A stretch of 50,368 nt of DNA. Source: Corynebacterium sp. (GTDB lineage: Bacteria > Actinomycetota > Actinomycetes > Mycobacteriales > Mycobacteriaceae). The notes beneath the pieces are model-generated. The model saw only the letters and a program-made list of their open reading frames with translations. It had not been told where the DNA came from and made no database searches. The position numbers were made by a program, and so were the translations under genes. Shown in pieces: positions 34,786-43,240 of this stretch (position 1 is the first letter of the stretch; every line of letters begins with the position of its first letter). The stretch covers positions 1 to 50,368 of the forward strand of contig NZ_JAUMTY010000010.1 of the NCBI RefSeq assembly GCF_030530965.1. Reading direction: 5' to 3'.

Positions 34786-35629
34786 AGTGACGGACCAACA
34801 AGACTTGTCCACGGCACGGAGCCGTCAACCAGAGCAATCGCACAATACCCATCGCGCGCCACGTCGTGGGCTCTCCAGCAAGATGCGCAATTTGCAGATG
34901 ACTAAGGAGGATAAGCTCCTTGTCTTTGGGACACCCATCCTTATCCTCGTGGTGTTCGGGGCCTGGTTCATATGGCGGACGACCACAACGCTGACGGATG
35001 TGGAAATGCGTCAATTGGCGTGGTCAGTGATTGGCCGTCGAACTCTGGAGCATCTCCGCATTGTCGTGATCTCAGCGATTATCGTGCTCGCCGTGGGCCT
35101 GCCTCTGGGGATCGTGCTCACACGACAACGCATGAAGTTTTTAGTCCCCATCGTCACCGGAATCGGTAATGCGGGACAATCGGCACCTGTTATCGGTGTG
35201 ATCGTGCTCCTGGCGATGTGGTTGGGCTTCGGCACTCCGGTCGCTATCTTGTCTCTATCTGTGTATGCATTTCTCCCCGTATTGGCGAATACCATCGCCG
35301 GACTCCAGGGCGTGGACAAAGAACTTATTGAAAGCGCTCGGGGTATGGGAATGACGCCGTGGCAAATACTGTGGCGCATCGAAATTCCTCTGGCGTCCTC
35401 TGTCATTCTTAATGGTGTTCGCACTGCATTGGTCTTATTAGTAGGCGTCGGGGCCTTCGCCACCTTTATTGATGCTGGTGGGCTCGGTGCTCTGATTCAA
35501 TCCGGAATCGTCTTATTCCGTTACCGCGTCTTGGTTTCTGGAGCAATACTCGTCGCACTGTTGGCATTGTTTGTGGATTGGATCGGCCGAATAGTCGAGA
35601 TAGCAGTAACCCCGAAGGGAATATCATGA
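34772..35629 (+). CDS. Osmoprotectant ABC transporter permease (second permease)
   Basis: 285-aa permease of the same family as the first, with a hydrophilic N-terminus of about 45 residues, then six or so helices and the coupling loop ESARGMGMTPWQILWRIEIPLASSVILNGVR. ATG 34772 is selected because ACGGAA lies about 4 nt upstream and the overlap with the ATPase gene is then a normal 14 bp; ATG 34778 is equally possible, and ATG 34703 would overlap by 83 bp. The stop overlaps the binding-protein ATG as ATGA. Confidence 0.88.
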   Translation: MSMSKVTDQQDLSTARSRQPEQSHNTHRAPRRGLSSKMRNLQMTKEDKLLVFGTPILILVVFGAWFIWRTTTTLTDVEMRQLAWSVIGRRTLEHLRIVVISAIIVLAVGLPLGIVLTRQRMKFLVPIVTGIGNAGQSAPVIGVIVLLAMWLGFGTPVAILSLSVYAFLPVLANTIAGLQGVDKELIESARGMGMTPWQILWRIEIPLASSVILNGVRTALVLLVGVGAFATFIDAGGLGALIQSGIVLFRYRVLVSGAILVALLALFVDWIGRIVEIAVTPKGIS

Positions 35630-36705
35630 GATTCGGCCCAAAGTACCGCTTAAATAACGTCGGTATTCATCCATCCAGTACAAGAACCCCGAACGGCGGA
35701 GTAAAACTCGTAAAAGGTGAGCGCGTTACTCACTCGGTGCAGAGGGCCGCGTACACGATCGTTGCTTCCGTGTTATCGGTGTTCTTAATCGGTTCGCTAA
35801 CTGCGTGCGGATTGGGCACGTCGGGAGGTTTTACTCACAATGGTGAGTTAGCGGGTCCCGTCGAGGGGAAGTCTGTTGATGGAGCCCATGTTGCCGTGGG
35901 ATCCAAAAACTTCACTGAGCAAATTGTATTGGGGAAAATTGCGGTCACACTTCTTAAATCTGCGGGTGCGCATGTTGATGATCTGACCAATATTCCCGGA
36001 TCAAATAGTGCTCGATCTGCAATGCTTCGCGGGAATATTGACATGCAGTGGGAATACACGGGCACAGGATGGATCTCGTATCTCGGTCATGATGATCCTA
36101 TTGAGGATAGTCACCAGCAGTATATCGCCGTTCGTGATGCTGATAGAAAGAACGGCTTAACTTGGTTACCGCCAGCTCCTATGAACAATACGTATGGGTT
36201 AGCAATACGGCAGGGGAAAGCTAAGCAGCTCAATATCACGAAGATTTCTCAGCTGAAGGATCTTCCGCTGAATGAGCGAACGTTCTGCCTCGAGGCGGAA
36301 TTTGCCAATCGTAATGATGGTTTCCAGCCGATGCTCGCGAAGTACGGAATTCCGCCAGTGCCTTCGTCCAACATTTCGTTAATGGATACGGGTGCTATTT
36401 ATTCCGCAACTGATCGGGGAGGATGCAATTTTGGTGAAGTCTTCACAACGGATGGTCGTATTAAAGCGCTGAACTTGCGAACTCTGGAAGACGACCAGCA
36501 TTTCTTCCCCAAGTACAACGTCGCTCCCGTGTTCCGGACTGACCTCATCAAGAAGTATCCGCAGTTAGAACCTCTCTTTGAACCGGTGGCACAAAAACTG
36601 ACCAATGACGTTCTTCAAGATCTCAACGCGAAAGTCGACGTCGATGGCGATGAACCCTCCGAGGTAGCGTGGGATTGGCTCCGCGAGGAGGGCTTCGTGA
36701 AGTAG
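35626..36705 (+). CDS. Osmoprotectant ABC transporter substrate-binding lipoprotein (ProX/OpuCC type)
   Basis: 359-aa lipid-anchored receptor for a quaternary ammonium compound such as glycine betaine, choline or carnitine. The mature part starts at the lipobox Cys61 (GSLTAC), so the leader is long and begins with about 35 hydrophilic residues. VGSKNFTEQIVLG, GNIDMQWEYTGTGW and the late WLREEGFV are family markers; tyrosines and tryptophans in these segments are candidates for the aromatic cation cage. The ATG shares bases with the permease TGA (ATGA). It is the last gene of the operon; no clear terminator follows. Confidence 0.9.
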   Translation: MRFGPKYRLNNVGIHPSSTRTPNGGVKLVKGERVTHSVQRAAYTIVASVLSVFLIGSLTACGLGTSGGFTHNGELAGPVEGKSVDGAHVAVGSKNFTEQIVLGKIAVTLLKSAGAHVDDLTNIPGSNSARSAMLRGNIDMQWEYTGTGWISYLGHDDPIEDSHQQYIAVRDADRKNGLTWLPPAPMNNTYGLAIRQGKAKQLNITKISQLKDLPLNERTFCLEAEFANRNDGFQPMLAKYGIPPVPSSNISLMDTGAIYSATDRGGCNFGEVFTTDGRIKALNLRTLEDDQHFFPKYNVAPVFRTDLIKKYPQLEPLFEPVAQKLTNDVLQDLNAKVDVDGDEPSEVAWDWLREEGFVK

Positions 36706-37017
36706 ACCAAGCGCAGCTTTCCAAACATCCGGCGGGCATTCCGGCTCAGAGATCCGTCGGTTAACGCACTTGGTCTATTCCGTTCTGTATAGTCCGAAGC
36801 CCGTTGTCCTTAGTACTGCGGCACGCTGTACTCTGTTGGCTAGACGGTACAGTGTTTACCGACCATTTTGTTAACGTCAGCTCCGCACCTGTCGGACTAC
36901 AGTCATCCGAGGATGTTAACCATCAGGCGCTCATGCGCTGCGTGGCTTCGCCCTCTGGGGGACGTACGCCGGCCGATAGACTGTGGGGCTTCACCATGTA
37001 TAAAGCGAGGTTCGTTC
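36706..37017 (+). other. 312-bp alaS upstream region without a gene
   Basis: No convincing reading frame is seen; the in-frame extension of alaS to 36868 has no ribosome site and no family likeness. The region holds a -10-like TATAGT at 36788-36793, three GTTAAC hexamers (36760-36765, 36870-36875, 36915-36920) and the promoter next to alaS. I see no T-box or terminator structure. Confidence 0.5.
36977..37004 (+). promoter_or_regulatory. Probable alaS promoter
   Basis: TAGACT (36977-36982) and TATAAA (36999-37004) are separated by 16 bp and match the sigma-A consensus at 4 and 5 of 6 positions. Transcription would start about 37010-37012, leaving a leader of only 6-8 nt before the GTG at 37018. 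Confidence 0.5.
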
Positions 37018-39678
37018 GTGTACACACACGAGATCAGGGAACGGTTCACGGAACACTTTGTTAAAGCTGGGCACACGTCCGTCCCCAGCGCGTCGCTGAT
37101 CCTGGACGATCCGAACCTGCTCTTTGTTAACGCGGGAATGGTTCCCTTCAAGCCGTACTTCTTGGGTCAACAAACCCCTCCGTTTAATACGGCTACCTCC
37201 ATCCAGAAATGTGTGCGCACACTGGATATCGACGAAGTCGGTATCACGACGCGTCACAACACGTTTTTCCAGATGGCGGGCAATTTCTCCTTCGGCAATT
37301 ACTTCAAGGAAGGCGCAATTACCCACGCCTGGGAGCTGCTCACCAGTTCAATTGACGACGGGGGATTCGGCCTTGATCCTGATCGGTTGTGGGTCACTAT
37401 CTATCAGGATGACGACGAAGCCGGCGACATTTGGCACGACAAGATAGGTATTCCGCGTGAGCGCATCCAGCGCCTGGGTATGGCGGATAACTATTGGTCG
37501 ATGGGAATCCCCGGACCATGCGGCCCCAGCTCCGAAATTTATTACGACCGCGGACCGGAATACGGTAAAGAAGGCGGCCCTGTTGTCGATGACACTCGCT
37601 ACATCGAAATCTGGAACCTCGTGTTCATGGAAAAAGAGCGCGGCGAGGGGACCGGCAAAGAGAATTTCGAAATTCTTGGGCCGCTCCCGAAGAAGAACAT
37701 TGATACCGGTTTAGGTATCGAGCGAGTCGCCTGCATCCTGCAGGGCGTTGATAACGTCTACGAGACTGACCTTCTCCGCCCAGTTATCGACGTTGCCGAA
37801 GAACTGACGGGAGCTCGCTACGGCGCACGTCACGCTGATGATGTCCGATTCCGAGTTATCGCCGATCACTGCCGTACCGCATTGATGCTCATTCTCGACG
37901 GAGTTGCCCCCAGTAACGAGGGACGCGGCTACATTTTGCGACGCCTCCTGCGGCGAATCGTTCGGTCCGCTCGTCTTTTGGGCGCGACGCACGAAACCAT
38001 GGAGCGGTTTATGGAAACCGTCCGTCGCACCATGACCCCGTCGTACCCTGAGATCGAAGACAACTGGGAGCGCATCCGGTCAACCGCTGTAGCCGAGGAA
38101 CGCGCATTCTTGGCGACGCTGGAATCCGGCGAAAAGCTCTTCACGACCATCGCCCAGGACCTCAAAGCCCGCGGTGAAACTGTTTTCCCCGGTTCCGACG
38201 CCTTTATCCTGCACGATACGCACGGTTTCCCCGTCGATCTGACTGCAGAAATGGCTAATGAACAAGGCCTGACCTTGGATCGTGACGCCTTCGACCGTCA
38301 CATGCAGGACCAGAAAGCCCGGGCTAAGGCCGACAACCGTGCGAAGAAACACGGACACGCCAACCTGTCGGTGTATCGCCCCTTCGTCGATAATCATGCG
38401 ACGGTCTTCACGGGCTACGACACCCTGGAAGATGAGGGGACCATCCTGGGGATGGTGTCCAATGGTCAGCTCGTTGAAAAAGCAACTGAGGGTGACCACG
38501 TCGACGTCATTCTTGACCGCACCCCCTTCTATGCGGAGTCCGGCGGGCAAATGGCCGATCATGGAGAACTATCGACGGCCGGTGCCCGCTTGAAGGTCAA
38601 CGATGTGCAGAAGATCGGCAAGAAACTGTGGGTGCACAAGACCGAAGTAACCGGTGGCGAGATCGCCGTCGGAATGAAAGTCGAGGGCAAAGTTGACCCC
38701 CAGTGGCGGCACGCCGCACGTCAGGCCCACTCGGGTACGCACCTGATTCACGCTGCTCTGCGGCAGGTGTTGGGGCCAACAGCGGTCCAGGCAGGGTCTA
38801 TGAACAAGCCTGGCTACCTTCGGTTCGATTTCAATTTCAATCGTCCTCTTACCGATGGCCAGTTGAAAGATATTCAGGACATCGCCAATTCCGCGGTGGA
38901 CGCCGACTACACCGTCAACACCATCGAGACCTCCCTCGACGAGGCAAAGAAGATGGGGGCTCTGGCGCTCTTCGGTCAAAGCTACGGTGACTGGGTTCGC
39001 GTCGTCGAAATTGGTGGCCCGTTCTCTATGGAACTCTGCGGTGGCACGCACGTTGACCACGCATCACAGGTTGGACCTATCGCTGTTCTAGGTGAATCGT
39101 CGGTGGGATCCGGTGCGCGCCGCATTGAGGCCTATACAGGTATGGATTCATTCCGTTACCTGGCTCAGCAACAGTCGACGCTGACCACAGTGGCGACGTC
39201 GCTCAAGGCACCAGCCGACGACGTTCCTGAGCGCGTTGACCAGTTAGCTGCTCGCCTTCACGACGCTGAACGTGCTGTTGCACGTGCCCACCAGCAGGCT
39301 CTGCAATCTAAGGCGGACGAGTTCGTGGCTCATGCCCAGCGTCTCAACAACGTGACGGTGGTAGCGGAGAGTGTGCCAGACGTGGAGGCCAAGGATTTGC
39401 GTCCGATGGCGCTAGACGTCCGAAACCGGTTAGGCAATGAGCCTGCAGTCGTCATTTTGATCAGTTCTACTGGCGATAAGGTGCCCTTCGTCGTCTCGGC
39501 GAATGAACAGGCAACCGGTAACGGGATCAACGCGAACTCGCTCGTGAAAACCATCGGCCAATCAGTCAATGGTCGCGGCGGCGGAAAACCCGATATGGCC
39601 CAGGGCTCGGGTAGTGACGCCACCGGCATCTCGCACGCACTGGATGCCGTCCTCGATGACCTTAAGAAGCAGGGATAA
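37018..39678 (+). CDS. alaS: Alanyl-tRNA synthetase
   Basis: Class II synthetase of 886 aa with editing. The catalytic domain opens with THEIRERFTEHFVKAGHT and ILDDPNLLFVNAGM, followed by TRHNTFFQMAGNFSFGNYFKE. The editing domain carries the zinc motif HSGTH (His571, His575) and CGGTH (Cys674, His678); a C-Ala domain with GGGKPDMAQGSG ends the protein. GTG 37018 gives the family N-terminus and has GCGAGG 7 nt upstream. ruvX starts 7 bp after the stop. Confidence 0.96.
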   Translation: MYTHEIRERFTEHFVKAGHTSVPSASLILDDPNLLFVNAGMVPFKPYFLGQQTPPFNTATSIQKCVRTLDIDEVGITTRHNTFFQMAGNFSFGNYFKEGAITHAWELLTSSIDDGGFGLDPDRLWVTIYQDDDEAGDIWHDKIGIPRERIQRLGMADNYWSMGIPGPCGPSSEIYYDRGPEYGKEGGPVVDDTRYIEIWNLVFMEKERGEGTGKENFEILGPLPKKNIDTGLGIERVACILQGVDNVYETDLLRPVIDVAEELTGARYGARHADDVRFRVIADHCRTALMLILDGVAPSNEGRGYILRRLLRRIVRSARLLGATHETMERFMETVRRTMTPSYPEIEDNWERIRSTAVAEERAFLATLESGEKLFTTIAQDLKARGETVFPGSDAFILHDTHGFPVDLTAEMANEQGLTLDRDAFDRHMQDQKARAKADNRAKKHGHANLSVYRPFVDNHATVFTGYDTLEDEGTILGMVSNGQLVEKATEGDHVDVILDRTPFYAESGGQMADHGELSTAGARLKVNDVQKIGKKLWVHKTEVTGGEIAVGMKVEGKVDPQWRHAARQAHSGTHLIHAALRQVLGPTAVQAGSMNKPGYLRFDFNFNRPLTDGQLKDIQDIANSAVDADYTVNTIETSLDEAKKMGALALFGQSYGDWVRVVEIGGPFSMELCGGTHVDHASQVGPIAVLGESSVGSGARRIEAYTGMDSFRYLAQQQSTLTTVATSLKAPADDVPERVDQLAARLHDAERAVARAHQQALQSKADEFVAHAQRLNNVTVVAESVPDVEAKDLRPMALDVRNRLGNEPAVVILISSTGDKVPFVVSANEQATGNGINANSLVKTIGQSVNGRGGGKPDMAQGSGSDATGISHALDAVLDDLKKQG

Positions 39679-39685
39679 TTTATTG

Positions 39686-40180
39686 GTGAAACACATTGTC
39701 CCTGACCGTCCAGGAGAGGATGATCCTGGCCCCGGTCGTCGCTTGGGTTTGGACGTCGGCACGGTCCGTATCGGCGTTGCTGTGAGTGATCCCGATGGCA
39801 TTCTTGCCACGCCGGTCTCTACCGTCGCGCGAACGACGAAAAGACGCGGGCCCGATGGCGAAGACATTGATTCCATCGTTCAGCTCGCGCATGACTACTC
39901 GGTGGTTGAAGTCATCGTAGGGTTGCCAAGGATGTTGGACGGATCCGCCGGCTCATCGGTTAAACACGCTCAGGATGTGGGTTTCCGCATCCGTCGTCGA
40001 CTGGAACGCGACGGATTTGATGTCCCCATTCGATATGTCGACGAACGCATGACTACCGTGATGGCCCAATCCAACCTCCACGACGCTGGTATCAGTGTTA
40101 AAGAGGGGCGATCAGTTATTGATCAGGCTGCGGCGGTCGAGATCCTTCAGACCTGGTTAGATCAGCGTCCGAGACGTTAG
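39686..40180 (+). CDS. ruvX: YqgF/RuvX-family putative nuclease or Holliday junction resolvase
   Basis: 164-aa RNase H-fold protein. The first acidic residue is in RLGLDVGTVRIGVAVSDPDG, the second region is EVIVGLPRMLDGS, then YVDERMTTVMA and DQAAAVEILQTWLD with the last Asp. The family is linked to pre-16S rRNA 5' processing and to junction resolution. GTG 39686 or TTG 39683 can serve as start, both served by AGGGA at 39671-39675. It follows alaS as in most Mycobacteriales and precedes mltG. Confidence 0.9.
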   Translation: MKHIVPDRPGEDDPGPGRRLGLDVGTVRIGVAVSDPDGILATPVSTVARTTKRRGPDGEDIDSIVQLAHDYSVVEVIVGLPRMLDGSAGSSVKHAQDVGFRIRRRLERDGFDVPIRYVDERMTTVMAQSNLHDAGISVKEGRSVIDQAAAVEILQTWLDQRPRR

Positions 40181-40225
40181 CGGAATGGTGGTGACCGCCC
40201 ACCAAAAGTAGCAATTCTTCGACAG

Positions 40226-40268
40226 TCAGAGAGCATTTGTGGTAGTTGAATACGTCCACACTCTCTGA
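40226..40268 (+). repeat. Long hairpin between ruvX and mltG
   Basis: TCAGAGAG (40226-40233) pairs with CTCTCTGA (40261-40268), and inside it TGTGG (40238-40242) pairs with CCACA (40256-40260), with a 4-nt bulge on one side and a 13-nt loop. No T-run follows, so a simple terminator is doubtful; an mRNA leader or processing structure is possible. Confidence 0.45.
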
Positions 40269-40288
40269 TTTAGTGGAATGGCTACAGT

Positions 40289-40318
40289 TATCTATTTGTC
40301 CTGTATCTATTTCCCCTG
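40289..40318 (+). repeat. Tandem 15-bp repeat upstream of mltG
   Basis: TATCTATTTGTCCTG (40289-40303) is followed at once by TATCTATTTCCCCTG (40304-40318), two mismatches in 15. The unit is 21 bp before the mltG start codon, between the hairpin and the TAGGAG ribosome site. Confidence 0.5.
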
Positions 40319-40339
40319 TCCCCGGAGCTAGGAGAATTT

Positions 40340-41506
40340 GTGCCATCGAGCCGAACACGTCGTCGCCGTCATCTTGCTGGGCATAAACAAAACGCCATAG
40401 CCGTGACGGTGGCATTAGCTGTGTTGTTGGCCGGCGTGATTACTTACGTCGTGTACCACAACGTAGCGGGGGACAAGGACGATTTTTCGGGAAATGGAAA
40501 CTCGACGTCGGCCCTGGTCAGAGTGGACGAAGGGGACACGATTTCTTCGCTGTCCTCGACGTTGGTGGACAAGAAGATCGTGTCGTCGCGTCGTTCGTTG
40601 ATGAATGCGGCGAAGAGTAAGGGCAATGCTGTTAACTTGCAGCAAGGCTATTATGTCCTGCATCAAAAGATGTCCTCGCAAGCTGCTATCGACGCGCTGA
40701 TGTCCGACGAAGCTCGACGAGGGGTCGTCGACATTCCGACCGGGGCTACTTTGCACGATGTTCATGTTGTCGGCGGACAGACGCGGGCAGGCATTTTTTC
40801 TTTAGTCGCTAAACAAGCGTGCGTTTCTAAAGATAGTGACTGTGTTTCTACTAGTGATCTTGAAAAAGCCGCGGCGAATAGCAGTTTAGAGGAATTGGGC
40901 GTTCCATCATGGGCCTCCAAAGCAGTGTCTGCGCGTGGAAACGATTCCAAACGGTTGGAGGGGCTTATCAACCCCGGTGTCCACATTTTTGACCCCACCG
41001 CATCGCCCACGGATATTCTCAAAACACTGGTCACCGAAGGTGCCAAGGCATACGAAGGCACCGGATTATCGTCAGCAGCGCAAACCGTGGGGCTGTCGGA
41101 ATATCAACTACTGACGGCTGCGTCACTCGTCGAACGTGAAGCGCCCCAGCAGGATTTTGCGAAGGTTGCGCGAGTTATTAAGAATCGCCTCGATAAACCG
41201 ATGAAACTCGAGTTCGATTCGACGGTGAACTACGGGTTGGACGAGCAAGAGGTCGCGACGACGAACGAGGACCGTGAGAAAAAGACTCCGTGGAACACGT
41301 ACGCAATGGAAGGATTGCCTGCGACACCCATCGCATCGCCATCGCTATCTGCGGTGCACGCGATGGAAAAACCTGCCGACGGTGACTGGCTGTACTTCGT
41401 AACGATCGACAAGAACGGCACGACCGTGTTCAGCCACGATTTCTCCGATCATGAGGCAGCGATTAAAAAAGCCCAAGAAAGTGGAGTGCTTGACAGTGCC
41501 CGTTAG
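40340..41506 (+). CDS. mltG: Endolytic murein transglycosylase MltG (YceG family)
   Basis: 388-aa membrane protein that cuts nascent glycan strands and so may terminate peptidoglycan polymerisation. A basic N-terminus precedes one membrane helix (about residues 21-40), an outer LysM-like segment (VDEGDTISSLSSTLVDKKIV) and the YceG domain. The catalytic-glutamate region is AASLVEREAPQ (Glu265/Glu267), followed by VIKNRL, LEFDSTVNYGL, TPWNTYAMEGLPATPIASPS and WLYFV. GTG 40340 has TAGGAG about 5 nt upstream. Its 3' end overlaps aroE by 11 bp, the usual order in Mycobacteriales. Confidence 0.94.
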   Translation: MPSSRTRRRRHLAGHKQNAIAVTVALAVLLAGVITYVVYHNVAGDKDDFSGNGNSTSALVRVDEGDTISSLSSTLVDKKIVSSRRSLMNAAKSKGNAVNLQQGYYVLHQKMSSQAAIDALMSDEARRGVVDIPTGATLHDVHVVGGQTRAGIFSLVAKQACVSKDSDCVSTSDLEKAAANSSLEELGVPSWASKAVSARGNDSKRLEGLINPGVHIFDPTASPTDILKTLVTEGAKAYEGTGLSSAAQTVGLSEYQLLTAASLVEREAPQQDFAKVARVIKNRLDKPMKLEFDSTVNYGLDEQEVATTNEDREKKTPWNTYAMEGLPATPIASPSLSAVHAMEKPADGDWLYFVTIDKNGTTVFSHDFSDHEAAIKKAQESGVLDSAR

Positions 41507-42476
41507 TTCCGAAGAGGGTCGAGGTAGCGACAGACGAGAAGGATTCGATCGGCATTATGCCGCAGTACTGGGAGATCCTATCCAGCATTCTCTTTCGCCC
41601 GTGCTCCACGACAACGGCTTTCGGGCAGCTGGCCTCGAGAATTGGTCGTATGAACGTATCCGTTGCCCCAAGGGCGAACTTGAAAAAACGATCAACTCTT
41701 TAGGCCCTGAGTATGAGGGCTTCTCAGTCACCATGCCGGGCAAATTCGAAGCCTTGGATTTTGCGGACGAAGTCACTGAACGCGCGAAGCTCATTGGATC
41801 TGCCAATACGCTGGTGAAAAAGCCCTTAGCAGGCTCTGACGAGCCGTCAAGAGCTAGTGTTTCTGGATCGACTCAGTGGCGTGCAGACAATACCGATGGT
41901 GAGGGCGTAGTAGGAGCCGTTCGGGAGCTTCTCACAGCCAAGACCTCGTCTTTCTCCGGGAACGACTCCCATTCAGCGATGGTGAAGAATGCTGTCATCG
42001 TGGGTAACGGTGGCACCGCCCGGCCTGCTTTATGGGCTCTTGCTCAGTTGGGGTGCCGCAACGTCACTGTGGTGGCTCGATCATCGCGCGCGGAACAGCT
42101 CCGTCCGCTAGCGGAAGAACTAAGTATCGACTTTTCATGGACACTGTTCGAGCGCTCAGAGAAGGCGTGTGCGAACGCCGACGTCCTGGTGTCAACAGTT
42201 CCATCAGTGGCAGCCGAACCCTACGCAGAGCTATTAGCGGGGGCTTCGGCGGTATGCGACGTGATCTACAGTCCATGGCCGACGCCACTGATATCGCACT
42301 GCCTCACGGTAGGAACGCCGTGCGTCGGCGGAACGACGATGCTTTTTTACCAATCGCTCAGCCAATTTGAGCAGTTCACCGGGCATCAAGCTCCTCAAGC
42401 GGCGATGCGACAGGCCTTGGAAGAAGCCTCCGGGGTACCCGTCGGGGTGCTCGATACTCTAGAAAGTGCGACCTAA
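41496..42476 (+). CDS. aroE: Shikimate dehydrogenase
   Basis: NADPH-dependent enzyme reducing 3-dehydroshikimate in aromatic amino acid synthesis. LGDPIQHSLSPVLHDNGF binds shikimate; SVTMPGKFEAL holds the catalytic Lys; ADNTDGEGV follows; VGNGGTARPALWAL is the dinucleotide loop (one Ala replaced by Thr, as in some Actinobacteria). At 326 aa it is longer than most AroE because of short inserts around KKPLAGSDEPSR and LTAKTSSFSGND. GTG 41496 is chosen with GGAG 9 nt upstream; GTG 41481 is in frame but less well placed. It is separated from the other aro genes by the prepilin peptidase gene. Confidence 0.92.
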   Translation: MPVSSEEGRGSDRREGFDRHYAAVLGDPIQHSLSPVLHDNGFRAAGLENWSYERIRCPKGELEKTINSLGPEYEGFSVTMPGKFEALDFADEVTERAKLIGSANTLVKKPLAGSDEPSRASVSGSTQWRADNTDGEGVVGAVRELLTAKTSSFSGNDSHSAMVKNAVIVGNGGTARPALWALAQLGCRNVTVVARSSRAEQLRPLAEELSIDFSWTLFERSEKACANADVLVSTVPSVAAEPYAELLAGASAVCDVIYSPWPTPLISHCLTVGTPCVGGTTMLFYQSLSQFEQFTGHQAPQAAMRQALEEASGVPVGVLDTLESAT

Positions 42477-42504
42477 AGCTATTCCGGTGAGATAGTACCG
42501 GAAG

Positions 42505-42530
42505 TTATCCACAGGCTTGTTTTATCCACA
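42505..42530 (+). promoter_or_regulatory. Pair of perfect DnaA boxes
   Basis: TTATCCACA occurs at 42505-42513 and 42522-42530 in the same orientation, 17 bp from start to start. Both fit the consensus TTATNCACA exactly. They lie in the 119-bp gap between aroE and the prepilin peptidase gene. No dnaA, dnaN or other oriC gene is in the window, so an origin is unlikely; a DnaA-titration or DnaA-controlled promoter site is more plausible. Confidence 0.6.
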
Positions 42531-42595
42531 GCTTCGGTGTTCGTGAGCGCGAATAGAATCACTCTGCCCTTCCTGATCGTGATGAAATCGCGACC

Positions 42596-43102
42596 ATGCA
42601 ACAGAGTGAGCATCTGCTCTTACCAGGCCTGGCTCTCTCGCCCCATGACATTTGTGTCACCGCATTCATTGTGGCGAGCATTCTCTGGGCGCTCGAGATC
42701 GTATGGCTTGATTGCCAATTTCGCCTCATCCCATGGCGTCTGACCCTAATCGGTTCTGCGATGGTCATCGCTGGGGAATCGTTGCTTTTTCACGACTGGA
42801 CGGACGTGCTGTGCTGTTCCGCCATCTGGTCAGGTCTTTACGCCTCTGTCGCTCTCGTGGGGGCATTCCTTGGTTCTCGACGGCCGGGAATTGGTGGCGC
42901 AGACATTTTAGTTGCTGCGGCATGCGGAGCATGGCTCACGCATGGGGGAGCGGTGCTGGTTATTGTGGCCATAGGCTGCGCCAACATCATTTCGGTCGTA
43001 TGCAGTCTGTACGCCGTGTACCGCCATGGGCCACCAGAAATAGCCCACATTCCAGCGATGATGGGTGGGGTAGTCGTCGCCACTGTGACGGGGATGATGT
43101 AA
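42596..43102 (+). CDS. Type IV prepilin peptidase-like protein (A24 family)
   Basis: 168-aa polytopic membrane protein of the TadV/CpaA-like A24 family, equivalent to Rv2551c, which lies between aroE and aroC in M. tuberculosis. The two catalytic aspartates are probably Asp39 (WLDCQFRLIPW) and Asp103 (GIGGADILVAAACGAWL). The second motif reads GGAD where GxGD is normal, so the last Gly is replaced by Ala. No pilin or secretion genes are nearby. The ATG at 42596 has only a weak ribosome site; two DnaA boxes lie 66-91 bp upstream. Confidence 0.82.
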   Translation: MQQSEHLLLPGLALSPHDICVTAFIVASILWALEIVWLDCQFRLIPWRLTLIGSAMVIAGESLLFHDWTDVLCCSAIWSGLYASVALVGAFLGSRRPGIGGADILVAAACGAWLTHGGAVLVIVAIGCANIISVVCSLYAVYRHGPPEIAHIPAMMGGVVVATVTGMM

Positions 43103-43170
43103 AACGGTCACATCCAATACGGGCAGACGGGATCAGTCCCGCGAGGAACGATGCACCCGTTATCGTCCCT

Positions 43171-43199
43171 CTGACAACCCAAGCTTGTAGATTTAGAAT
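43171..43199 (+). promoter_or_regulatory. Promoter of the aroC-aroK-aroB-aroQ operon
   Basis: CTGACA (43171-43176) and TAGAAT (43194-43199) are 17 bp apart, each one mismatch from the sigma-A consensus. A start near 43206 would leave a leader of about 35 nt that carries the GGAAGA site of aroC. Confidence 0.65.
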
Positions 43200-43240
43200 T
43201 CTGATAGCTTTACATGGCTACTACGTGGAAGAATGACTGT

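Noticed and set aside
42477..42595. Possible chromosomal origin at the DnaA boxes
   Set aside because: Only two boxes, no dnaA, dnaN, recF or gyr genes, no AT-rich unwinding element.
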